Source: Roseomonas sp. | Lineage (GTDB): Bacteria > Pseudomonadota > Alphaproteobacteria > Acetobacterales > Acetobacteraceae | Direction: 5' to 3' | Assembly (NCBI GenBank): GCA_031180725.1 | Contig: JAPSLO010000003.1 | Span: 214,548 to 278,547 of the forward strand | DNA: 64,000 nucleotides | Shown here: in pieces, positions 27,506 to 35,674 of the stretch | How the letters are laid out: each line of letters starts with the position of its first letter | Position numbering within the stretch: position 1 is the stretch's first letter | Program-made: the position numbers and the translations under genes | Notes under the pieces: generated by a model | Database searches by the model: none | Seen by the model: the letters and a program-made list of their open reading frames with translations, nothing else | Told to the model about the DNA's origin: nothing

Positions 27506-28318
27506 GTGCGGCTTCGCGTCACGCTTCTGGGCTGCGGCGGATCGGGCGGCGTGCCGCAGATCGGCGGCGAGGACGAGCGTGGCGCCTGGGGCGCCTGCGA
27601 CCCGGCCGAGCCACGCAACCGCCGGACCCGCAGCGCGGCGCTGGTGGAGGACGCGGCCGGCCGCCGGCTGCTGATCGATGCCGGACCGGATCTGCGGAGC
27701 CAGATGCTGGCCACGGGCTTCGCCCGGCTGGATGCGGTGGCCTTCACCCATGCGCATGCGGACCATGTGATGGGTCTGGACGATCTGCGGATCGTCAACC
27801 GCCTGCGCGGCGACGCCCTAGACGCCTTTGGCAATGCCGAGACGCTGGACAGCCTGCGGACGCGCTTCGACTACGCTTTCCATCCGCCTTCGCCGAAAGG
27901 ATTTTTCCGGCCGAGCCTGACGCCGCGGGTCGTGGCGCCTGGCGAGGTGGTCAGGATGGCCTGCATGCCTGTGCAGGTCCTGCGCCAGGACCACCGGGTG
28001 ATGGAGACGCTCGGCTTGCGCATCGGGACCTTCGCCTACAGCACGGATGTGGTGGCTTTTCCGGAGGAAAGCCTGGCCGCGCTGGAAGGGCTGGATACCT
28101 GGGTGGTCGGCTGCTTCCAGCGCCAGCGCCATCCCGTGCATGCGCATGTGGAGCAGGTGCTGGACTGGGTCGCGCGGCTACGGCCGCGACGCACGGTGCT
28201 GACCCATATGGGCTATGACCTCGATTGGGCCTGGATGGCGGCGAATCTGCCGCCCGGGATCGAGGCCGGATTCGACGGCATGGTGCTGGAAGTCCCAGGG
28301 GGCGAGGCGGCGGCCTGA
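27506..28318 (+). CDS. MBL-fold metallohydrolase, PhnP-like
   Basis: 270 residues from a GTG two bases after tatD. Metallo-beta-lactamase motif THAHADHVMGLDDLR (HxHxDH) and the early LGCGGSGGVPQIGG, plus terminal LTHMGYDLD. Related to PhnP and RNase-Z-like phosphodiesterases often encoded after tatD. It likely cleaves cyclic or linear phosphodiesters; the true substrate is unknown. Confidence 0.88.
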   Translation: MRLRVTLLGCGGSGGVPQIGGEDERGAWGACDPAEPRNRRTRSAALVEDAAGRRLLIDAGPDLRSQMLATGFARLDAVAFTHAHADHVMGLDDLRIVNRLRGDALDAFGNAETLDSLRTRFDYAFHPPSPKGFFRPSLTPRVVAPGEVVRMACMPVQVLRQDHRVMETLGLRIGTFAYSTDVVAFPEESLAALEGLDTWVVGCFQRQRHPVHAHVEQVLDWVARLRPRRTVLTHMGYDLDWAWMAANLPPGIEAGFDGMVLEVPGGEAAA

Positions 28319-28634
28319 GGCCGCTGGTTGGCGGCGCCGCCGCCAAGCCCCGGAATCCACGGGTTTTTCCCCAGCCCGTTTCTTTCCATAATATATCTTA
28401 TGCGGCAAACTGGCCTGTGGATGGCTTGTGCGCGGCTGCGGATGAAGGCCCGGCCTGCCGATGGCGGCCGCCCTCCCCCTCCTGCCTGATCTCTGACGCC
28501 CCGGGCCGGTGCAAAGCCGCCTTGGCACAAGGCCGGTTGCGACAATTTCCATTGCCTACCGGCCGGCCGGCGCAGACCATCGGGCGCCGCGGCCGGAAAA
28601 CTGCCGCGGTCCATGTCCCTGGGGGAAACGACCA
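28319..28634. other. 316-base intergenic region before the alpha/beta hydrolase gene
   Basis: It contains a short A/T-rich island around 28385-28402 in otherwise GC-rich DNA, which could hold promoter elements for the following gene. No convincing open frame, tRNA or strong hairpin was found. Confidence 0.4.
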
Positions 28635-30611
28635 ATGAGATTTTTAAGGCTCGGCCACCCGGCCGCGTGCGGCCTGTTGGCGCTCTCCTCACTCGGTCTT
28701 ATCGGCCCGGTTCCCGGCGCCCGGGCGGAGGTGGTACGCTTTGAGATCCTGTCCCGGGAGGCGCCCGCTCTGGGTGGACGCAGCTTCGGCAGCCGGGGCC
28801 AGGCCGAGAAGATCACCGCCCGCGCCACCCTGGCCCTGGACCCCGCCAACCCGCGCAACGCCGTCATCGTGGATCTGGACCGCGCGCCACGGAACGCGGA
28901 CGGCCGCGTGGAGGCGGTGACCGATGTGGTCATTCTCCGCCCTGCCCGGCCCAACGGCACATTGCTGTTCGAGGTGCTGAACCGCGGCCGCAAGCTGCTG
29001 CCCGGCTGGGTGCAGGACACCGACGGCAGTGCCTCCATCCGCCTGGAGCAGCCCGGCGACGCCGGCAATGGCTTCCTGCTGGACCAGGGCTACACCCTGG
29101 TCTGGGCCGGCTGGCAGGCGGACAGTCCCCAGGGCCCCGGTCTGATGCGCATCGAAGTGCCGACCGTGCCCGGCATCACCGGAGCGTCCCGCGAGGAATG
29201 GAGCTTTACCGACACCGCCAGCCCGAAGCGCGCGACGCTGAGCTACCCGGTGGCCGACCGGTCTTCCGCACGGCTGACCGTGCGCGCCCGAACAGACCAG
29301 GAACGGGAGACCCCAGCGGGCCTGGGGCTGCGCTTCCTGGACGACAGCACGATCGAGATCACCCGGCCGGAGGGCATGCCCGCCGGCGCGCTCTACGAGC
29401 TGACCTATACCGCCCGCGACCCGAAGGTGATGGGCATGGGCTTGGCGGCCATCCGGGACGTCACCGCCTTCCTGCGGCGGGAGACGAGCCCGGCGAACCC
29501 GCTGGCGGTGGATGGCCGGCCCTCGGTGGACCGGGCAATCGGGCTCGGCATTTCCCAATCCGGCCGCGTGCTGCGCGACCTCCTCTATTTCGGCATGAAC
29601 GAGGACGAAGCCGGGCGGCTGGTCTTCGAAGGCATGATGCCGGTGATCCCGGGGGCGCGCCGCAGCTTCACCAATGCCCGCTTCGCCCAACCCGGGCGCA
29701 ACCCCGGGCCGCAATACGACCGACTGTTCCCGGTACTGCAGTTCCCCTTCACCTATGAGGTGATGGATGACCGGCTGAGCGGCCGGCGGGACGGCATCCT
29801 GCTGCGCTGCCGCCTGACCAATACCTGCCCCCTGATCATCCACATGGATTCCGAATTCGAGCTCTGGGGATCCCAGGCCAGCCTTCTGGTGACCGACACG
29901 GAGGGCAATCACCGCGACCTGCCGGCGAATGTGCGCGCCTATCTTGTCGCCGGCGCGCCGCACGGGAACGCCTGGAATGCCGTGGCGCGGTCAGGGCCGG
30001 GCTGCGAGATGCCGCTTAACCCAGTGAACCAGGGCCCGGCCCTGCGCGCCCTGATCGTCGCCATGGAACGCTGGGTGCGGGAGGGGCAGGAGGCGCCCGC
30101 CAGCCGCTTCCCCACGCTGGCCCAGGGCACGCTAACCCGGGCGGAGCTGGTCTATCCCGAGATCCCGGGCCTGCCCTATCGCCGACAGTATGTGCGCGCC
30201 CATCTGATCGAGCAGGCCGAGCCCCTGCCCCACATCCGTGGCGAATATCCGCTGTTCCTGACGCGCGCCGGGCTGGACGGGAACGCCATCGGGGGAATCC
30301 GCCTGCCGCTGATCGAGGTGCCGCGCGCCACCTATGTCGGCTGGAACGCGCAGACCGAAGCCGAGGGCCCGCAGGAGATCTGCACCCAGGTGGGCGGCGT
30401 CGTGCCGCTGCCCGCTACCCGTGCGGCTCGCCAGGCGGCGGGCGATCCGCGCCCCTCGCTGGAGGAGCTGTATCCGGACGCCGCCGCCTATGTGAGGGCG
30501 GTCCGGGCGGCCACGGCGCGGCTGGTGGCCGAGCGCCTGCTCCTGCCGCAGGATGCCGAGGCCTCCATCGCTGCGGCCGAGCGCGGGGAGCTGGCGCGGC
30601 TCGGGCGTTGA
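28635..30611 (+). CDS. exported alpha/beta hydrolase domain-containing protein (Abhydrolase_10 type)
   Basis: 658 residues from ATG at 28635, with GGGGGA upstream; the frame is open further back but lacks coding character. The signal peptide has a hydrophobic core (CGLLALSSLGLIG) and cleaves near ARA-E. The central part contains a nucleophile elbow, GISQSGRVLRD, typical of the large alpha/beta hydrolase-domain family found in proteobacteria, plus DRAPRNADGRVE and HMDSEFELWG motifs. Probably a periplasmic or secreted esterase; substrate unknown. It interrupts what is often a contiguous tatD-MBL-mazG string. Confidence 0.82.
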   Translation: MRFLRLGHPAACGLLALSSLGLIGPVPGARAEVVRFEILSREAPALGGRSFGSRGQAEKITARATLALDPANPRNAVIVDLDRAPRNADGRVEAVTDVVILRPARPNGTLLFEVLNRGRKLLPGWVQDTDGSASIRLEQPGDAGNGFLLDQGYTLVWAGWQADSPQGPGLMRIEVPTVPGITGASREEWSFTDTASPKRATLSYPVADRSSARLTVRARTDQERETPAGLGLRFLDDSTIEITRPEGMPAGALYELTYTARDPKVMGMGLAAIRDVTAFLRRETSPANPLAVDGRPSVDRAIGLGISQSGRVLRDLLYFGMNEDEAGRLVFEGMMPVIPGARRSFTNARFAQPGRNPGPQYDRLFPVLQFPFTYEVMDDRLSGRRDGILLRCRLTNTCPLIIHMDSEFELWGSQASLLVTDTEGNHRDLPANVRAYLVAGAPHGNAWNAVARSGPGCEMPLNPVNQGPALRALIVAMERWVREGQEAPASRFPTLAQGTLTRAELVYPEIPGLPYRRQYVRAHLIEQAEPLPHIRGEYPLFLTRAGLDGNAIGGIRLPLIEVPRATYVGWNAQTEAEGPQEICTQVGGVVPLPATRAARQAAGDPRPSLEELYPDAAAYVRAVRAATARLVAERLLLPQDAEASIAAAERGELARLGR

Positions 30612-30624
30612 CGCGCCGGAGGGC

Positions 30625-30807
30625 TCAACGGAAGGGCGCGCTGGCCGAAGGCGCGCCGGGGATGGCGGGTACCGGCCGGGTGTTGGCGGCGATCTCGGCG
30701 CGCGGCAGAGACCGTGTCGCAGGGGAGCGCCCGAGGTGGTTCCAGGCGATCGCCAGGACGGCGGCGATCGCCAGCACCAGGGCGGTCAGTTCCAGCTTGA
30801 TTGCCAT
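30625..30807 (-). CDS. 60-residue single-pass membrane protein
   Basis: ATG at 30807 with AAGGGA eight bases upstream, a good ribosome site. One hydrophobic helix covers residues about 7-22 (ALVLAIAAVLAIAW). The rest is a basic, proline/alanine-rich tail (SPATRSLPRAEIAANTRPVP). It sits convergent to the hydrolase gene and divergent from mazG. No family recognised; the tail is probably extracytoplasmic or a protein-binding segment. Confidence 0.62.
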   Translation of the reverse strand: MAIKLELTALVLAIAAVLAIAWNHLGRSPATRSLPRAEIAANTRPVPAIPGAPSASAPFR

Positions 30808-30975
30808 GGCGGCATCCCTTGCTGCGGGCGGCCCTTGTGCCGACCGCGGACAGGCTGAGCCTGGCGGAGCGCGCTTGTCCCGAAGCAGCGGCGAAAGGCT
30901 GGCGAAATCCCGCCCTTGCCGGCTGCCGCGTGGCGCGGCACCGCTGGGCCAAACCCCAAGCGAGCGCCCTGCCCC

Positions 30976-31785
30976 ATGCCCACACCACCCGATGCCGCTG
31001 CCAGCCTGCTGAAGTTGCTGTCCATCATGGCCCGGCTGCGCGCCCCCGATGGCTGCCCGTGGGACAGGGTACAGGATTTTGCGAGCATTGCGCCCTACAC
31101 GATTGAGGAAGCTTATGAAGTGGCGGAGGCCGTCGCGCGCGGCCCGGATTTCACGGCCCTGCTGGATGAGCTTGGGGACCTGCTGTTCCAGGTGGTCTAT
31201 CACGCCCAGATGGCTAGCGAGGCCGGCCATTTCGGCTTCGCCGAGGTGGCGGAAAGCATCAGCAACAAGATGATCCGCCGCCATCCTCACGTCTTCGGGG
31301 AGACCGAGGCGCGTTCGGCCGAGGCCCAGACGGCCGCCTGGGAAGCCCAGAAGGCGGCGGAAAGGGCCGCCCGGGCCGAGACCGGGGCGCTGGCTGGCGT
31401 CTCCCGTACCCTGCCCGCGCTGACGCGCGCCCTTAAGCTGACCCGCCGTGCCGCCCGGGTGGGCTTCGACTGGCCTGATGCCGCTTCCGTGCTGGACAAG
31501 CTGGAGGAGGAGGCGGCGGAGCTGCGCGCGGAACTCCCCGGCGCCGACAAGGCCCGCCAGGCGGACGAGGTGGGCGATCTCCTCTTCGTGCTGGCGAACC
31601 TGGCGCGGAAGCTGGACCTGGATCCCGAGGCCTGCCTGGCCGCCGCCAACGCGAAGTTCGAGCGCCGCTTCGCGGCGGTGGAGGCGGAACTGGCCGAAGA
31701 GGGGAAGGCCCCGCAGGATGTGGACCTGGCCCGGATGGAGGCGGCCTGGCAGGCGGCCAAGGCCAAGGAGCGGCAGGTCCGATAG
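30976..31785 (+). CDS. mazG: nucleoside triphosphate pyrophosphohydrolase MazG
   Basis: 269 residues from ATG at 30976. Two tandem MazG domains. The first has GCPWDR, EEAYEVAEAV and DELGDLLFQVV (the metal-binding EExxE...ExxD set); the second has LEEEAAELRAEL and DEVGDLLFVLANLAR. It hydrolyses NTPs to NMP and pyrophosphate, limiting damaged nucleotides and ppGpp effects. The linker carries a long alanine/glutamate-rich helix. Confidence 0.94.
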   Translation: MPTPPDAAASLLKLLSIMARLRAPDGCPWDRVQDFASIAPYTIEEAYEVAEAVARGPDFTALLDELGDLLFQVVYHAQMASEAGHFGFAEVAESISNKMIRRHPHVFGETEARSAEAQTAAWEAQKAAERAARAETGALAGVSRTLPALTRALKLTRRAARVGFDWPDAASVLDKLEEEAAELRAELPGADKARQADEVGDLLFVLANLARKLDLDPEACLAAANAKFERRFAAVEAELAEEGKAPQDVDLARMEAAWQAAKAKERQVR

Positions 31786-31905
31786 CGGCGGGCGCGGATT
31801 GCGTCGGCGGCTTTCCCTCTCGCTGAGCGCCCGGTCGGAAAGGATCTGGCTGGGGTGCGAGCCTCCGAGCCGCACCTGCGGAGCCGAATGACCTCAACCC
31901 TCCAT

Positions 31906-31924
31906 TTGTAAATCCAATTTACAA
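31906..31924. promoter_or_regulatory. perfect 8-3-8 palindrome, candidate operator
   Basis: TTGTAAAT, three bases, ATTTACAA. The dyad lies in an A/T-rich stretch between mazG and the split isomerase gene, about 125 bases before its ATG. The half-sites resemble TGTAAA boxes bound by several regulator families, but the five-base spacing of that core does not match a family I can name with confidence. Confidence 0.6.
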
Positions 31925-31954
31925 CTATAGCCGCGCTCGCCCGGGAATGTAGTA

Positions 31955-31978
31955 GTGCTGCAAGCGATCTTGTAGCAC
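31955..31978 (+). promoter_or_regulatory. 10-4-10 near-perfect inverted repeat
   Basis: GTGCTGCAAG, loop CGAT, CTTGTAGCAC; one mismatch in ten pairs. It lies 72 bases before the ATG at 32050. It could be a second operator or a leader hairpin of the same transcript. Confidence 0.5.
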
Positions 31979-32049
31979 GACGAACATCCGCGCGAATCGG
32001 GCGGGCGGGCGCAGAAAGAAACGAGAACATCCGTGCGGGAGACCCAGCC

Positions 32050-32958
32050 ATGCCCGTCTTCCTCGGGAACAGCCTGGAACTACGTGATCCGGAGATGCGG
32101 GATCTCGGCCCGGCCCTGGATGCGGCGGAGGCGATGGGGGTGGAGTTTGCGGAACTGCCCCTGCCCTACCTGCCGGTGATCCGCGGCTGCCGCGTGGTGG
32201 GGCACCGCCTCGCCTCAGCGAGGGCCGAGATGGGAGGGCGTCGGCTGCGTTACGCGCTGCATGGCCATCTGGGAATCAACCTGATGGAGGATCCCTACCG
32301 CATCGGTCTGCATCTCAGCCTGTTACAGGCGAATATCGAGGTTGCGGCCGAACTGGGCTGCACGCACCTGGTCATCCATGCCGGATTCGCCCCTGCCGGC
32401 CCGGCCGGCCTGCTGGACGCCGCCCTGGCCCGGCAGCGCGCCCGGCTGGCCCGAATGGGCGATGTGGCGCGCGACTATGGCGTGACCATTTGTGTGGAGA
32501 ACGTCTTCGACTTCCGCGGACAGCGGGCGGCCGCCCTGCCCGGCCGGCTGGCACAGGAACTGGCCGCGGTGGGGCATCCGAATGTCGCCGCCACCTTCGA
32601 CCTCAGCCATGGCTGGCTGCATTGCCAGCAGGCCGGCGCGGATTTCCTGGACCATGCCGCGGCGCTGTCGCCCCATGCGAGGCATCTGCACCTGCACGAC
32701 AGCTTCGGCCAGCTGGACGATTTCTGGATCTACAGCCCGATGGAGTAGATGGCCTTTGGTATCGGCGACCTGCACATGCCGCCCGGCTGGGGGAACCTGC
32801 CCTGGGCGGCCCTGGCCGCGCACTGCACCTGGCCGGAGGAACTGATGGCGGCACTGGAAGTGCTGCCGCTGCACCGCGCTGCCCTTCCCGAGGCGGTGGT
32901 CACCGCCCGTGCCTGGCTGGGCAGCCTGCATCAGCCGGCGCAGGCCCAGGCCGCGTAG
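32050..32958 (+). pseudogene. sugar phosphate isomerase/epimerase (TIM barrel) split by an in-frame TAG
   Basis: The frame from ATG 32050 (GGGAGA upstream) codes 232 residues, stops at TAG 32746-32748, and continues in the same frame from an ATG at 32749 to 32958 for another 69. Together they match an AP-endonuclease-2-like TIM barrel: HGHLGINL, CTHLVIHAGF, CVENVFDF (metal Glu), DLSHGW (metal Asp), HLHDSFGQ, and, beyond the stop, GIGDLHMPPGWG with a conserved metal/active-site strand. Without the second part the barrel lacks its last strand. Either a true nonsense mutation, a sequencing error, or two polypeptides by reinitiation at the adjacent ATG. Confidence 0.8.
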
Positions 32959-32966
32959 GGGTGCAG

Positions 32967-32994
32967 GGCGCGCCGGCCCAGGGACCGGCGCGCC
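32967..32994. terminator. bidirectional GC hairpin between convergent genes
   Basis: GGCGCGCCGG and CCGGCGCGCC form a perfect 10-base-pair stem around an eight-base loop. It sits in the 43-base gap between the split isomerase (plus) and an RTX gene (minus), the expected place for a shared terminator. No T-tract follows on either strand. Confidence 0.6.
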
Positions 32995-33001
32995 ACGTTG
33001 G

Positions 33002-34027
33002 TCACGCCGTGAACACGAAGTCCGCGGCGGTGAGCTGCGGCGCACCGCGCAGCAGCGCCACCGCCACGCCATCCCCGGCCGCACCCTCGGCGTACCAGTC
33101 CAGCTCTCCAGTGGTGAGGTCATAGACAAGCTGCGCCCCGTCGCCGACCGGGCCGCCAGTAAGGTTCACCTCGGCCGAGGCGACGCCGAGCACGGACAGG
33201 CTGAACATCAGCGTGTCCTTCACCGGCTTGAAGTCCAGGATCTGGTCCGCGCCGTCCAGGGCCTCGAAGAAGAAGGTATCGGCGCCCTGGCCGCCGATCG
33301 CCTTGTCCCGGCCCGCCCCGAGCACCAGCAGGTCGTCGCCCGCTTGTCCGCGGAGCAGGTCACCGCCCGCGCCGCCGTTCAGGGTATCGGCGCCGCCATG
33401 GCCGAACAGCTCGTCCCGGCCCTTCCCGCCATCCAGCAGGTCGGCGCCCTCGAAGCCGAGCAGCGTATCCCAACCGCCCCCGCCGAGCAGCGTATCGACA
33501 CCGTCGCTGCCGTCCACATAGTCGTTGCCGTTGCCGGCATCCACCAGCCCGCCGTCCAGGTCGGGCACCCAAGTCCAATCGTTGCTTAGCGAAATGGTGT
33601 CGTCGCCGGCGCCGCCGAACATCGTGTCAGTGCCGTCACCCCCAAAGAGCTGGTCGTTGCCGCTTCCGCCGTCCACCGTGTCGGCGCCGCCGAAGCCGAT
33701 GATGTAGTCGTTGCCGCTTACGCCCAGCAGGTGGTTGTCGCCGCCGCTGCCCCAAAGCGTGTCATTGCCCCTGCCGCCGATGCCGATGCCGCCGTCGGTG
33801 TCAGGGCTCGAGGGGTTGTCCATGGCGAGGAGGTCGTCACCGTCATTACCTTCCAGCGTGTCGGCACCCGATCCGCCGACGATAGTGTCGCCACCCGCGC
33901 CGCCGATCACCCAGTCGGCGCCGTCGCCACCATCCACGCTGTCATCGCCCTCGAAGGCCCAGATCGTGTCCGCTGCGGGCGTGCCCGGAAGCGTATCGTC
34001 CTCGGGGGTCCCGTTGATCAACGCCAA
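33002..34027 (-). CDS. RTX-type calcium-binding repeat protein
   Basis: About 341 residues. The TTG at 34027 is favoured because GGAGG lies eight bases before it and the product then opens with LALINGTPEDDTL, like many RTX starts; a GTG at 34075 and ATG at 34063 are alternatives. Roughly ten glycine-aspartate nonapeptides (GGDGADWVIGGAGGDTIVGG-like) bind calcium. The last 90 residues form the typical C-terminal secretion module (DTFFFEALDGADQILDFKP ... ADFVFTA). No signal peptide; a type I exporter is required but not encoded here. Confidence 0.82.
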   Translation of the reverse strand: MALINGTPEDDTLPGTPAADTIWAFEGDDSVDGGDGADWVIGGAGGDTIVGGSGADTLEGNDGDDLLAMDNPSSPDTDGGIGIGGRGNDTLWGSGGDNHLLGVSGNDYIIGFGGADTVDGGSGNDQLFGGDGTDTMFGGAGDDTISLSNDWTWVPDLDGGLVDAGNGNDYVDGSDGVDTLLGGGGWDTLLGFEGADLLDGGKGRDELFGHGGADTLNGGAGGDLLRGQAGDDLLVLGAGRDKAIGGQGADTFFFEALDGADQILDFKPVKDTLMFSLSVLGVASAEVNLTGGPVGDGAQLVYDLTTGELDWYAEGAAGDGVAVALLRGAPQLTAADFVFTA

Positions 34028-34120
34028 TGTGCCATCCTCCGCGCTGCATTCGCGGCGGAACATTTCGCGCAGCACGGGCGTCGCTCAAGGCGGTGGCCCG
34101 TCAAGCCGCCGCGAGGCGCA

Positions 34121-35083
34121 TCAACTGGTCGGTGACCCCTGTGACAATGCCGGGGCAACGCCGGCGCGCACATGCTGGCGTTCTGGCAGCGGGATCCACT
34201 CCTTCTCGTCGCCTGGCACCACGAGGCCCATGCGGTCACGTTCCCATTCGGCCTTCGCCTGCTCGATCCGCTCGCGCGAGGAGCTGACGAAGTTCCAGAA
34301 GATGTAGCGAGGGCCGTCCATCGCCGCGCCGCCCAGCAACAGCAGCCGCGCACCAGCCTCCCCCGCCGTCACCGTGATCGCATCGCCGGCGCGGAAGACC
34401 AGCATCCGTCCGGCCTCGAAGCGCGTGCCCGCCACGGTGACGGCGCCGTCGAAGACATAGGCGCCACGCTCCTCATGCTCCGGCATCGGCAGGCTGGCGC
34501 CAGGGGCGAGCAAGACGTCGACGTAGAACAACTCCATCGGCGTCGTGACCGGGGAAGCCTGGCCCCAGCCATGGCCGGCGACCAGCCGCGCCTCGACTCC
34601 GCGGTCGCGGATCACCGGCAGGGTCGCGCCGGGATGGTGGACGAAGGCGGGTGCCACTTCCTCATGCGCTTTCGGCAGCGCCACCCAGGACTGGATGCCG
34701 GACAGCCGATGCGGCGCCGCGCGGCGAGCCTCTGCCGTGCGTTCGGAATGTGCGATGCCGCGGCCGGCGGTCATCCAGTTCACATCACCGGGCGCGATGG
34801 GCTGCGCGGTGCCCAGGCTGTCGCGGTGCAGGATCTCGCCCTCGAACAGATAGGTCACGGTCGAGAGGCCGATATGCGGATGAGGACGCACATCCACGCC
34901 CTTGCCCGTCAGGAACTCGCCCGGGCCCATCTGGTCCCAGAAGATGAAAGGGCCAACCATCTGGCGTTCACGGGCCGGCAGGGCACGGCGCACCTCGAAG
35001 CCGCCGATGTCATGGCTGCGCGGCAGCAGCACGGTTTCCAGCCCGGGCGGCAGCGGGTTCGTCGGATCAGCGCTGGCGGACAT
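34121..35083 (-). CDS. pirin family protein
   Basis: 320 residues. N-terminal pirin cupin with VRPHPHIGLSTVTYLFEGE (metal histidines) and MTAGRGIAHSE, then a C-terminal pirin_C cupin. Pirins are iron-dependent proteins; bacterial ones act as redox-linked regulators or quercetin dioxygenase-like enzymes. The RTX gene lies downstream on the same strand after about 90 bases. Function cannot be refined from sequence. Confidence 0.88.
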   Translation of the reverse strand: MSASADPTNPLPPGLETVLLPRSHDIGGFEVRRALPARERQMVGPFIFWDQMGPGEFLTGKGVDVRPHPHIGLSTVTYLFEGEILHRDSLGTAQPIAPGDVNWMTAGRGIAHSERTAEARRAAPHRLSGIQSWVALPKAHEEVAPAFVHHPGATLPVIRDRGVEARLVAGHGWGQASPVTTPMELFYVDVLLAPGASLPMPEHEERGAYVFDGAVTVAGTRFEAGRMLVFRAGDAITVTAGEAGARLLLLGGAAMDGPRYIFWNFVSSSRERIEQAKAEWERDRMGLVVPGDEKEWIPLPERQHVRAGVAPALSQGSPTS

Positions 35084-35140
35084 GGCGGCATTTCCCTGTG
35101 GATCGGCCCAACATGGCGCGGCCGGCCCGGGAAAGGCGAA

Positions 35141-35674
35141 TCAAGGCGCTGGATATTGGATATCCACGACCTCGATCTCCTCCACGCCCGCCGGGGTGCG
35201 GAGCTTGCGGGTGTCGCCCACCTTTGCTCCCAGCAGCGCGCGTGCCACCGGGGCCACCCAGGAAATGCGGCCGGCGTCGGCATCGGCCTCGTCCACGCCG
35301 ACGATGGTGATCGTCACCTCGGCATCGTCGGACAGGCGCGCATAGGTAACGGTGGCGCCGAAGAACACCTGGTCGCGCTTCGCCTGGGCGGCGGGATCCA
35401 CCACCTGCACCCGCTCCAGCCGCTTGCACAGGAAGCGCACGCGGCGGTCGATCTCCCGCAGGCGGCGCTTGCCGTACTGGTAATCGGCATTTTCCGACCG
35501 GTCGCCGAGCGAGGCGGCCCAGGCGACCACCTCCACCACCTTCGGCCGCTCTTCCTCCCACAGGCGTTTCAGCTCGGCGCGCAGCGCCTCGGCACCAGCA
35601 GGGGTCATATAGAAAGGGGTGCCGGGGGGAAGGCCCGGCGGACCGCCTTCTTCCTCCTCGTCCTCCTCAGCCAT
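35141..35674 (-). CDS. greB: transcription elongation factor GreA/GreB family
   Basis: 177 residues from ATG at 35674, which overlaps the end of the upstream phosphatase gene by eight bases. An acidic leader (AEEDEEEEG) precedes the coiled coil. The tip of the coil reads SLGDRSENADYQYGKRRL, matching the Gre acidic loop that triggers transcript cleavage in backtracked RNA polymerase. The second half is a FKBP-like domain (VVDPAAQ ... GRISWVAPVARALLG). GreB is preferred over GreA because of the GKRRLREIDRR pattern. Confidence 0.86.
   Translation of the reverse strand: MAEEDEEEEGGPPGLPPGTPFYMTPAGAEALRAELKRLWEEERPKVVEVVAWAASLGDRSENADYQYGKRRLREIDRRVRFLCKRLERVQVVDPAAQAKRDQVFFGATVTYARLSDDAEVTITIVGVDEADADAGRISWVAPVARALLGAKVGDTRKLRTPAGVEEIEVVDIQYPAP

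Noticed and set aside
31906-31924. Assignment of the palindrome to a named regulator (TyrR, Fnr, BioR or Zur)
   Set aside because: Half-sites or spacing do not match those consensus sequences.
32746-32748. Pyrrolysine or selenocysteine recoding at the amber codon
   Set aside because: Pyl systems are not expected in this lineage, no SECIS-like or Pyl genes are seen, and selenocysteine uses TGA.
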